Part shown: positions 6,351 to 12,829 of the stretch, piece after piece
How positions within the stretch are numbered: the stretch's first letter is position 1
Layout of the letters: every line of letters begins with the position of its first letter
Assembly: GCA_024653875.1 (NCBI GenBank)
Contig: JANLHE010000465.1
Span: 1 to 13,137, forward strand
Reading direction: 5' to 3'
Length of the DNA stretch: 13,137 nt
Origin: Acidobacteriota bacterium
GTDB taxonomy: Bacteria > Acidobacteriota > Vicinamibacteria > Vicinamibacterales > SCN-69-37
The notes under the pieces: generated by a model
What the model saw: the letters and a program-made list of their open reading frames with translations, nothing else
Told to the model about the DNA's origin: nothing
Databases searched by the model: none
Position numbers and translations under genes: made by a program

Positions 6351-6872
6351 ATGACCACGAACGACGACATCCCCGTGATTGACGGGACCGCAGACGCCGA
6401 GACGGCCGCCGCGGACCCGATGGCCGCGCTCCAGCAGGAACGCGACGACCTGCAGGACCGCCTGCTGCGCGCCGTGGCGGAGTTTGACAACTATCGCAAG
6501 CGCACGGACAAGGAACGGCGCGAGCTGACCGACTACATCACCAGCGACATCCTGCGCGAGATGCTGCCCGTCGTGGACGACCTCGAGCGGGCGATGAGTG
6601 TGCCGGCCAACCTCGCGGCCAGCGCGGAGCTGGCGGCCTTCCATCAGGGCATCACGCTGATCCACCGCCAGTGGCTGGACCTGCTGCGCCGGCGCGGCGT
6701 CGAGCCCATGGACGTCGTGGGCCAGCCGTTCGACCCCGAGTGGCACGAAGGCGTGGCCAACGAGCCCGCGGACGGCCGGCCCGACGGCCAGATCACGGCG
6801 GAACTGCGGCGCGGCTATCGCATCGGATCGAAGTTGCTGCGGGCGGCCATGGTGCGGGTGGCCAAGGCGTGA
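6351..6872 (+). CDS. grpE: Nucleotide exchange factor GrpE
   Basis: GrpE is the cytosolic dimer that releases ADP from DnaK in the DnaK-DnaJ-GrpE folding cycle. The 173-residue protein has an acidic N-terminal tail, a long coiled-coil helix (about 24-62) with AEFDNYRKR (43-51), the four-helix segment LPVVDDLERAM (72-82), and the C-terminal beta-wing with FDPEWHEGV (127-135) and GYRIGSKLLRAAMVRVAKA (155-173). Length and motifs are normal for the family. ATG 6351 is preferred because GAGAAG (6336-6341) lies 9 bp upstream; the earlier in-frame ATG at 6342 abuts that sequence and would have no spacing. The stop TGA overlaps the GTG start of dnaJ by 4 bp, implying coupled translation. Expression is expected from the CIRCE promoter, after passage through the hairpin repeat. 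Confidence 0.95.
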   Translation: MTTNDDIPVIDGTADAETAAADPMAALQQERDDLQDRLLRAVAEFDNYRKRTDKERRELTDYITSDILREMLPVVDDLERAMSVPANLAASAELAAFHQGITLIHRQWLDLLRRRGVEPMDVVGQPFDPEWHEGVANEPADGRPDGQITAELRRGYRIGSKLLRAAMVRVAKA

Positions 6873-8008
6873 GCGTGCGCGACTATTACGAGGTCCTGGG
6901 CGTTCCCCGCACCGCCAGCGAGTCAGACATCAAGAGCGCGTATCGCAAGCTCGCGCTGCGGCATCACCCCGATCGCAATCAGGGTAACGACGAAGCGGAA
7001 AACAGGTTCAAGGAAGCGGCCGAGGCCTATTCGGTGCTCGGCGACGCCGAGAAGCGCGCGCGGTACGACCGCTTCGGCCACGCCGGCGTGACGGGCGCGG
7101 GCGCCGGCCCGGGCGGCCCCGGCATGAACCCCGACATCTTCTCGGACTTCTCCGACATCCTCGGGGACTTCTTCGGGTTCGGCGGCGGCGGCGCGCGGCG
7201 CGGCGGCCCGGTGCGCGGCAGCGACCTGCGGTTCGATCTCGAGATCTCGTTCGAAGAGTCGTTCGAGGGCGCGGAGACGCCGATTCAGATTCCGCGCGAA
7301 GAAGGGTGCGAGCCCTGCAAGGGCACCGGCGCGGCGCCCGGCTCCTCGCGCGAGACGTGTCCGCAGTGCGCCGGCCGCGGCCAACGCCGCTACCAGCAGG
7401 GCTTCCTGGTGGTGTCGCAACCGTGCGGCCGGTGCCGGGGCACCGGCCAGATCATTCCCAAGCCCTGCGTCACCTGCCGCGGCACGGGACGCCAGATGCA
7501 GGACCGCCGCGTGACGGTCCGCGTCCCCGCCGGCATCGCCGACGGACAGCGGCTCCGCCTGCACGGTGAAGGCGAGCACGGCGCGGCCGGCGGCCCTCCC
7601 GGCGATCTCTACGTCGTCATTCACGTCAGGCCGCACGCGCGGTTCCTGCGCGAGGGTGACGACCTGTACATGGAAGTGCGCGTGCCCTTCCCCACCATGG
7701 CGCTGGGTGGCACGTTCAAGGTGGACGGTCCCGCCGGCTCGATTGACGTCCACGTCTCCGCCGGATCGGCCAACGGCACCCTGGTGTCCTTCCGCGGCAA
7801 GGGCATGCCGAACGTCTCGGGCCGGGGCGCCGGCGCCCTGCACGTGCGCCTGGTGGTGGACGTGCCGAAGAAGATCTCGAAGGATCAGAAAAAATTGATC
7901 GACCAGCTCGGCAAGACCATGCCGGTGGACACGCTCGAAGCGCGCTCCACGGAAGGCGCCGACGATGACAAGCCGTTTTTTGAACGGGTGAAGGACCTCT
8001 TTGGCTGA
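6869..8008 (+). CDS. dnaJ: Chaperone protein DnaJ
   Basis: DnaJ is the Hsp40 co-chaperone that delivers unfolded clients to DnaK and stimulates its ATPase. The 379-residue protein has the full type I layout: J domain (about 4-68) with HPD at 33-35, a Gly/Phe-rich linker (about 70-112, including FFGFGGGG), a zinc domain with four CxxCxGxG repeats (CEPCKGTG 147, CPQCAGRG 164, CGRCRGTG 186, CVTCRGTG 200), and two C-terminal beta domains (from about 213). All eight cysteines are present. The GTG start at 6869 overlaps the grpE stop (GTGA), and the protein then reads MSVRDYYEVLGV, the standard start; the open frame extends further upstream inside grpE but without DnaJ similarity. Its C-terminal codons overlap prmA. 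The expected dnaK gene is not between grpE and dnaJ. Confidence 0.97.
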   Translation: MSVRDYYEVLGVPRTASESDIKSAYRKLALRHHPDRNQGNDEAENRFKEAAEAYSVLGDAEKRARYDRFGHAGVTGAGAGPGGPGMNPDIFSDFSDILGDFFGFGGGGARRGGPVRGSDLRFDLEISFEESFEGAETPIQIPREEGCEPCKGTGAAPGSSRETCPQCAGRGQRRYQQGFLVVSQPCGRCRGTGQIIPKPCVTCRGTGRQMQDRRVTVRVPAGIADGQRLRLHGEGEHGAAGGPPGDLYVVIHVRPHARFLREGDDLYMEVRVPFPTMALGGTFKVDGPAGSIDVHVSAGSANGTLVSFRGKGMPNVSGRGAGALHVRLVVDVPKKISKDQKKLIDQLGKTMPVDTLEARSTEGADDDKPFFERVKDLFG

Positions 8009-8873
8009 CGCCCTCCGTCTCTATCCCGGGCTTGATGTGTCGTGGCCCGGCTGCACCGGCCAGGACGACGAGCCGATGGCCGGCCTGGTACTGGCGGCGG
8101 CTGATGGCAACGGGCCCGTGGCGGTGGAAGACACGCCGGCGGGCCTGCGTGTCTTCTTCTCGACGCTGGCGGACCGCACGGCCGCGGCCGCGGCGGTGCG
8201 CACCAGTCTCCCCGCCTGCACCGTCACGCCCGTCGATGTGCCGGACGACCATTGGGCCGAACGCAGCCAGGCCGCGCTCAAGGCCATCAAGATCGGCGCG
8301 CTGACCGTGGCGCCGCCGTGGGATCTGACGGCCGACCGCGAGGGGCTCATCATCATCCAGCCGTCGATGGGTTTCGGCACCGGCCACCACGCCTCCACGC
8401 GCCTGTGCCTGCGGTTGCTGCAGGAGACCAAGGTGGCCGGCGCGCGCGTGCTGGACGTGGGCACGGGATCCGGCGTGCTGGCAATCGCCGCGTGGAAACT
8501 CAGCGCCGCGTCGGTGGTGGCGGTCGACTATGACGCCGACGCGATCACGTCGGCGCGCGAGTGCGCCGAGCTCAATGACATTTCTGATCTGATCGACATC
8601 CGGCAGGTCGACCTCGAGCGCGACGCCACGGTGGACGGCGCGCCGTTCTCGCTGATCCTCGCGAACCTCACCGGCGGCATGCTCGTGCGCCTTGCTGCGC
8701 GCCTGTGTTCGCTGCTCACGCCCGGAGGTACGCTGATCGTCAGCGGCGTGACACACGAGGAAGAGGACGCCGTGACCCGCGCGTTTGCCGATCGGGGCGC
8801 CACGATCGCCGCGCGACTGGCCGAAGAAGAGTGGGTCGGCTTGCGCCTCACCGGATCGAAACCCGGTCAATAA
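8001..8873 (+). CDS. prmA: Ribosomal protein L11 methyltransferase PrmA
   Basis: PrmA uses S-adenosylmethionine to methylate ribosomal protein L11 in the cytosol. The 290-residue product has a less conserved N-terminal substrate-binding part (1 to about 85) and a Rossmann methyltransferase domain: PSMGFGTGHHASTRLCL (121-137, the PrmA AFGTGxHxTT segment), motif I LDVGTGSGVLAIAA (151-164), VAVDYD (174-179, acidic ligand for the cofactor ribose), and LILANLTGGML (218-228, matching the VANI post-motif). Length matches the family. The TTG start at 8001 is supported by AAGGA (7991-7995) 5 bp upstream and by an 8-bp overlap with the end of dnaJ; the next candidate, GTG 8037, would cut the N-terminus by 12 residues. 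prmA after dnaJ is a common bacterial arrangement. A related PrmA-like methyltransferase with another target is possible but less likely. Confidence 0.88.
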   Translation: MADALRLYPGLDVSWPGCTGQDDEPMAGLVLAAADGNGPVAVEDTPAGLRVFFSTLADRTAAAAAVRTSLPACTVTPVDVPDDHWAERSQAALKAIKIGALTVAPPWDLTADREGLIIIQPSMGFGTGHHASTRLCLRLLQETKVAGARVLDVGTGSGVLAIAAWKLSAASVVAVDYDADAITSARECAELNDISDLIDIRQVDLERDATVDGAPFSLILANLTGGMLVRLAARLCSLLTPGGTLIVSGVTHEEEDAVTRAFADRGATIAARLAEEEWVGLRLTGSKPGQ

Positions 8874-8898
8874 CAGAATCGTCGCGACACCGGTGCAG

Positions 8899-8911
8899 GC
8901 CGGCGTCCGGC
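8899..8911. other. Small hairpin between convergent prmA and rsmE
   Basis: GCCGG (8899-8903) and CCGGC (8907-8911) form a 5-bp stem with a 3-base loop in the 43-bp space between two converging genes. It could end transcription from either side, but has no T-run on either strand, so evidence for termination is weak. Confidence 0.25.
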
Positions 8912-8916
8912 TGGCT

Positions 8917-9657
8917 TCACCAGCCCCAAGTCGCCCACACCATCGTCAGCGCCACGACAGGCGTCGTCTCCGCCCGCAACGTGCGTGGCCCCAGGTGCAT
9001 GGGCTGCGCCCCGGCAGCGAGCGCCTGCTCGACCTCGGCTGACGACCACCCGCCTTCAGGACCAATCAGGATCTGCACGGACGCAGGCGGGGGCACGGTC
9101 CGCCAGTCGGCCACCGACGCGCCGCCGGCCGCCAGAACCAACGCCGGCTCGACACACATCAGGCGGACAGCCGCGGGCTCGCGCACACACTCGTCGAATG
9201 TCGTGACGGCACGCACCTCCGGAACCACCGCGCGCCGGCACTGCGTGGCCGACGCCACCGCGACACGCTGCCAGCGACCGCGCGCCGCGCCGCTCTGCCA
9301 GGCCCGTGGCGGCACGGTCACGTGGGCGGTCTGCATCGGCACGATCGCCGCCACTCCCAGCATCGTCGCATCGCGCACCACCGCGTCCATCTGGTCGCCC
9401 TTGAGCACGCCCACCGCGAGCGTGACCGGCACGCGGGCCTCGGCAACCGGCGCGATCGGCACCAGGCCGGCCACCCGCACGGACTGCCTGGAGACCGACT
9501 CGATCTGCCCCGCCCACTCGTGGCCGCGTCCGTCGAACAGACCAACGGCAGCGCCCGGCGCCACGCGCAGCACCTGCCGCAGATGATGCGCGGCGTCTCC
9601 GGTCAGTTCGACGCTGTCCCCGGCGGAGCCAGGCCAGAAGATGCGAGGGAACGCCAT
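8917..9657 (-). CDS. rsmE: 16S rRNA (uracil-1498-N3) methyltransferase RsmE
   Basis: RsmE methylates N3 of U1498 in 16S rRNA within the 30S subunit. The 246-residue protein has an N-terminal PUA-like RNA-binding domain (about 1-72, with HHLRQVLRVAPGAAVGLFDGRG) and a SPOUT methyltransferase domain with a C-terminal knot: KGDQMDAVVRDATMLGV (86-102), IGPEGGWSSAE (198-208) and LGPRTLRAETTPV (222-234), the last two forming the cofactor-binding knot signature. Length is normal. ATG at 9657 gives the standard MxRxF-like start (MAFPRIFW). In many bacteria rsmE follows prmA on the same strand; here it is adjacent but inverted, so it needs its own promoter, probably in the 62-bp region shared with the divergent kinase gene. 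No clear Shine-Dalgarno sequence precedes the ATG. Confidence 0.93.
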   Translation of the reverse strand: MAFPRIFWPGSAGDSVELTGDAAHHLRQVLRVAPGAAVGLFDGRGHEWAGQIESVSRQSVRVAGLVPIAPVAEARVPVTLAVGVLKGDQMDAVVRDATMLGVAAIVPMQTAHVTVPPRAWQSGAARGRWQRVAVASATQCRRAVVPEVRAVTTFDECVREPAAVRLMCVEPALVLAAGGASVADWRTVPPPASVQILIGPEGGWSSAEVEQALAAGAQPMHLGPRTLRAETTPVVALTMVWATWGW

Positions 9658-9675
9658 CGGTCAATTGTGTACCAT

Positions 9676-9687
9676 CCTCAATTGAGG
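9676..9687. promoter_or_regulatory. 12-bp perfect palindrome in the rsmE/kinase divergent region
   Basis: CCTCAATTGAGG is a perfect palindrome. Its core TCAATTG recurs 17 bp to the left (9661-9667). It lies midway between the divergent rsmE and kinase genes and overlaps the possible -35 box of the kinase promoter. It may be a protein-binding site; no family is recognised. Confidence 0.35.
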
Positions 9688-9709
9688 CGGCAGTTACAGG
9701 TGATATCCT
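9682..9709 (+). promoter_or_regulatory. Possible promoter of the Ser/Thr kinase gene
   Basis: TTGAGG (9682-9687) and TATCCT (9704-9709) are separated by 16 bp. The -10 box ends 10 bp before the ATG at 9720, so the transcript would have only a few leader bases or none. No Shine-Dalgarno sequence is visible, consistent with a leaderless message. Confidence 0.4.
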
Positions 9710-9719
9710 CAGCGAGTCC

Positions 9720-10724
9720 ATGGTCTTTCGCGGTCAGACTCTCGGCAAGTACCGGATCATCGAGCCGCTCGGCAGCGGCGGCTTCGGCACCGTGTACCTG
9801 GCGGAAGACACCTGGATCGACAAGCGCGTGGCGCTCAAGGTGCCGCATCGACAGAACCTCGACTTCGGCGAGCTGCTGAAGGAACCGCGCCTGCTGGCCT
9901 CGCTCGGCCACCCCAACATCGTCACGGTCATCACCGCGGAGAAGCAGGACAACGTCTTTTTCATCGTGATGGAATACGTGCCCGGCGACACGCTGGAGAC
10001 GATCATCATGAATCACGGCGCGCTGGAGTTGATGCAGGCGCTGGACTACACCGCGCAGATCTGCAACGCGGTGGAGCACGCGCACAAACACAACGTGCTG
10101 CACCGCGACCTGCGGCCCGCGAACGTGTTCGTGACCGAGAAGGGCCTGCTGAAAGTGGGCGACTTCGGGACGTCGCGCGTGCTGGAGATCGCGGCCCATG
10201 GCACGACGGTCATCGGCAGCCCCCCATATATGGCGCCCGAGCAGTTCGAAGGGCGCGCGGTGTTTGCCTCGGACCTGTATTCGATCGGCGTCACCGCGTA
10301 TCAGATGTTGACGGGCACGCTGCCGTACGACACGCCGCAGCCGTCCGACATGGCGCGCCTGAAGCGAGGCGAGATGGTGGAGCCGCTGCGATCGCGGGTG
10401 CCCTCCATTCCGAAAGTCATCGACGACCTGGTGATGAAGGCGCTCTCGCCCGCCGTGGGTACGCGGTATCAGCGCGCCGAAGACATGCTCAACGAGTTGC
10501 TGGCGGCCAGGCGTGACCTCGTGCGCCGCCCGCCACCGGACGTGCCGGTCAGCCCGGCGCCGGCCGGCGCCGGCGCGGTGTCGCGGCCAGCGCCCTTGCG
10601 CCCCGCTCCCACGCCCACCCGCCTGCGCGCGCGTGAAACACCCACGGCACGTTTTTGCTGGCAATGCCGCAAGCCGCTGCCGGCGCGTGGAACGAAGTGC
10701 CCCTTTTGTGGTGAAACGCAGTAG
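9720..10724 (+). CDS. Hanks-type serine/threonine protein kinase with C-terminal zinc ribbon
   Basis: A 334-residue soluble kinase. The catalytic domain (about 11-262) has the glycine loop GSGGFGTVY (18-26), ATP-binding Lys40 in VALK, helix-C Glu55, catalytic loop HRDLRPAN (128-135, Arg132 where Ser/Thr kinases usually have Lys), DFG (148-150) and APE (172-174), so it should be active apart from the uncertain effect of the Lys-to-Arg change. A Pro/Ala-rich linker (about 269-300) leads to a zinc ribbon with two CxxC pairs (Cys313/316 and Cys327/330). There is no transmembrane helix and no PASTA repeat, so it is a cytosolic kinase rather than a cell-wall sensor. The ribbon probably recruits a partner or nucleic acid. 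It stands alone between rsmE and ilvE, and the neighbours do not reveal its substrate. Confidence 0.92.
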   Translation: MVFRGQTLGKYRIIEPLGSGGFGTVYLAEDTWIDKRVALKVPHRQNLDFGELLKEPRLLASLGHPNIVTVITAEKQDNVFFIVMEYVPGDTLETIIMNHGALELMQALDYTAQICNAVEHAHKHNVLHRDLRPANVFVTEKGLLKVGDFGTSRVLEIAAHGTTVIGSPPYMAPEQFEGRAVFASDLYSIGVTAYQMLTGTLPYDTPQPSDMARLKRGEMVEPLRSRVPSIPKVIDDLVMKALSPAVGTRYQRAEDMLNELLAARRDLVRRPPPDVPVSPAPAGAGAVSRPAPLRPAPTPTRLRARETPTARFCWQCRKPLPARGTKCPFCGETQ

Positions 10725-10734
10725 AGCGTACTGA

Positions 10735-10740
10735 TAAAAT
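10735..10740 (+). promoter_or_regulatory. Extended -10 box of the ilvE promoter
   Basis: TGATAAAAT (10732-10740) contains TG, one base, then TAAAAT, a five-of-six match to the -10 consensus with the extended -10 dinucleotide. The -35 region 17 bp upstream (TGAAAC) is poor, as is common with extended -10 promoters. The predicted start near 10747 leaves about 25 bases before the ilvE ATG, enough for its ribosome site. Confidence 0.55.
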
Positions 10741-10771
10741 TCGTCAACGGTTCATGGCAGGGAGAACAGCA

Positions 10772-11713
10772 ATGGCATTCAGCGGCACCGGTAAGGTTTG
10801 GATGAACGGCACGCTGGTGAACTGGGCTGATGCGACGATGCACGTCGCCTCGCACATCATTCACTACGGGTCAGGCGTCTTCGAGGGTGCGCGCTGTTAC
10901 AACACGCCCAAGGGTTCGGCCTGCTTCCGCCTCGATGACCACATGACACGCCTGTACGACTCCGCGCGGATCTACCGCATGGAATACGGCATGCCGCAGG
11001 CCGCGCTGACGACGGCCGTGCTCGACACCATCAAGGCGAACGGCCTGCCCGCCTGTTACCTCCGGCCGCTGATTTATCGCGGCTACAACGCGCTTGGCGT
11101 GAACCCGCTGCCCTGCCCCGTGGACGCCCTGATTCTGGTGTGGGAATGGGGCGCCTATCTCGGCGCCGACGCGCTGGAAGCCGGCGTCGATGTGCGGGTG
11201 AGTTCGTGGACCCGCAGCGCGCCCAACACGTTCCCGACGATGGCGAAGTCCGTGGCCAACTACGCCAACTCCGGCCTCATCAAGATGGAGGCCGTGGTGG
11301 AAGGCTACAGCGAGGGCATCGCGCTCAATCCCGACGGCAACCTGAGCGAAGGCAGCGGACAGAACATCTTCCTCGTGCGCAAGGACGTGCTGTATACGCC
11401 GCCGATTTCCGCCTCGGTGCTGCCCGGCATCACTCGCGACACGATCATGACGCTGGCCCATGACATGGGATTGCAGGTGAAGGAACAGGACCTGCCGCGC
11501 GAGATGTTGTACATCTCGGACGAGGTGTTCTTCTGCGGCACGGCCGCCGAGATTACGCCGATTCGATCGGTGGACAAGATCACGATTGGTTCGGGCAAGC
11601 GCGGGCCCGTCGCGTCGGCGCTGCAGAAGTCGTTCTTCGATTACATCAACGGCGCGGTGCCCGACCGTCACGGCTGGCTGACGTACGTGGACATGCCCGT
11701 CGCCGCGCGGTAA
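10772..11713 (+). CDS. ilvE: Branched-chain amino acid aminotransferase
   Basis: Catalyses the final, reversible transamination between 2-oxoglutarate/glutamate and the oxo acids of leucine, isoleucine and valine; a cytosolic PLP enzyme of fold type IV. The 313 residues are close to E. coli IlvE. The N-terminus MAFSGTGKVWMNGTLVNWADA and HYGSGVFEGARCY (31-43) are typical, the PLP lysine is Lys159 in FPTMAKSVANY, and Glu193 in LSEGSGQNIF (191-200) is the conserved residue that contacts the cofactor ring nitrogen. ATG 10772 is chosen because AGGGAG (10759-10764) lies 7 bp upstream; ATG 10754 would add six residues and place that site inside the gene. The motifs favour IlvE over D-amino acid transaminase or aminodeoxychorismate lyase. 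pilT starts 3 bp after the stop, so the two are likely co-transcribed. Confidence 0.95.
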   Translation: MAFSGTGKVWMNGTLVNWADATMHVASHIIHYGSGVFEGARCYNTPKGSACFRLDDHMTRLYDSARIYRMEYGMPQAALTTAVLDTIKANGLPACYLRPLIYRGYNALGVNPLPCPVDALILVWEWGAYLGADALEAGVDVRVSSWTRSAPNTFPTMAKSVANYANSGLIKMEAVVEGYSEGIALNPDGNLSEGSGQNIFLVRKDVLYTPPISASVLPGITRDTIMTLAHDMGLQVKEQDLPREMLYISDEVFFCGTAAEITPIRSVDKITIGSGKRGPVASALQKSFFDYINGAVPDRHGWLTYVDMPVAAR

Positions 11714-11716
11714 CCC

Positions 11717-12829
11717 ATGACGATTGACGCGCTTCTGGCCGCCGCGGCCGCCAGGCACGCATCGGACGTGCACCTGCGGGTGGGCCAGCCTCCGCTGGTC
11801 CGCGTCAACGGCGTCCTGGAACGCTGGCCGACGTTCCCCGTCGTCAGCCGCGATGACCTGGAGAGCCTGGCCTCGCGCCTGCTCACGACGGATCAGATGG
11901 AACGCCTGGACCGGACGCAGGAAGTAGACGTGGCCTGGGTGTTTCCGGGCGTGGGCCGCTGCCGCGCCAGCGTCTTCCGCCAGCGGGGCAGCCTGGCCGT
12001 CGCCCTGCGTCTGATTCCCGTCAGCGTGCCGGCCCTTGCCGACCTCGGCCTGCCCGCCTCGGTCGAGGCCCTTGCCAGGGAGTCGCGCGGGCTCGTGCTT
12101 GTCACCGGCGCGACCGGCAGCGGCAAGAGCACCACGCTGGCGGCGCTTGTGGCGGCCATCAATTTGCACCGGCCCGTGCACATCCTCACCATTGAAGACC
12201 CGATCGAGTTCCTGCATGACGACGTGCAGGCGGTGATCAGTCAGCGGGAAGTCGGGATCGACGTGCCGTCCTACCCGGCGGGCCTGAAGAGCGCGCTGCG
12301 CCAGGATCCGGACGTCATCCTGCTGGGCGAACTGCGCGACATGGAGACGATCGAGACCGCGCTGGTGGCCGCCGAGACGGGGCATCTCGTCCTCTCGACG
12401 CTGCACACGCTCGACGCGCCCGAGACGATCAACCGCATCGTGTCGGTGTTCGAGCCGCACCACCAGGCGCAAATCCGTCACCAGCTGGCGCGCGTCCTGC
12501 GCGCCTCGATCTCGCAGCGGCTGCTGCCCCGCGCGGACGGCAAGGGCCGCGTGCTGGCCGCGGAAGTGCTCGTCAGCACGCCGTACGTGCGCGACTGCAT
12601 CGCGGACCGGGACAAGACGTCGCTGCTGGCCAGCGCCATCGCGTCGGGCTCGCACGAGTACGGGATGCAGAGTTTCGATCAGGCCATCCTCGCGCTCTGC
12701 CAGCAGCAGGTGGTCACCGAAGAGGAAGCCGCGCGCTGGGTCACCAACGTGGAAGAGTTCAAGATGCGGCTGCGCGGCATCACGCCGGGCAGCCGGCCGT
12801 CGTCCAGCCCCAGCCGCTTCCAGTCGTGA
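11717..12829 (+). CDS. pilT: PilT-family type IV pilus retraction ATPase
   Basis: A cytosolic hexameric ATPase of the secretion-ATPase superfamily that powers pilus disassembly for twitching, surface sensing or DNA uptake. The 370 residues comprise an N-terminal PAS-like domain (about 1-100, with ASDVHLRVGQPPLVRVNG at 15-32) and a RecA-like core: Walker A GATGSGKST (131-139), Asp box TIEDPIEF (158-165), Walker B DPDVILLGELRD (197-208, Glu205), and His box TGHLVLSTLHT (221-231). It lacks the extra N-terminal domain of PilB/GspE assembly ATPases and their tetracysteine motif. The Walker B-adjacent LGELRD replaces the usual GEMRD, and the tail (about 358-370) is rich in Ser, Pro and Arg. PilU or another PilT paralogue is possible. 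No other pilus gene lies in the window. It follows ilvE by 3 bp and overlaps recX by 4 bp. Confidence 0.9.
   Translation: MTIDALLAAAAARHASDVHLRVGQPPLVRVNGVLERWPTFPVVSRDDLESLASRLLTTDQMERLDRTQEVDVAWVFPGVGRCRASVFRQRGSLAVALRLIPVSVPALADLGLPASVEALARESRGLVLVTGATGSGKSTTLAALVAAINLHRPVHILTIEDPIEFLHDDVQAVISQREVGIDVPSYPAGLKSALRQDPDVILLGELRDMETIETALVAAETGHLVLSTLHTLDAPETINRIVSVFEPHHQAQIRHQLARVLRASISQRLLPRADGKGRVLAAEVLVSTPYVRDCIADRDKTSLLASAIASGSHEYGMQSFDQAILALCQQQVVTEEEAARWVTNVEEFKMRLRGITPGSRPSSSPSRFQS

Noticed and set aside
5169..6746. 525-codon minus-strand frame opposite hrcA and grpE, with an RLKPRPTVF-like amino acid repeat
   Set aside because: The repeated residues are only the translation of the 33-bp DNA repeat; the frame runs antisense to two clear genes.
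6671..6868. Upstream extension of the dnaJ frame inside grpE
   Set aside because: The extra 66 residues are Arg/Ala/Gly-rich shadow sequence of grpE; the J domain begins at the GTG at 6869.
10754..10771. Upstream ATG start for ilvE
   Set aside because: The strong AGGGAG site lies between the two ATGs at ideal distance from 10772, so it would otherwise be inside the gene.
11717..12829. PilB/GspE assembly ATPase
   Set aside because: The protein has only 370 residues, lacks the extra N-terminal domain and tetracysteine motif, and fits the PilT/PilU architecture.
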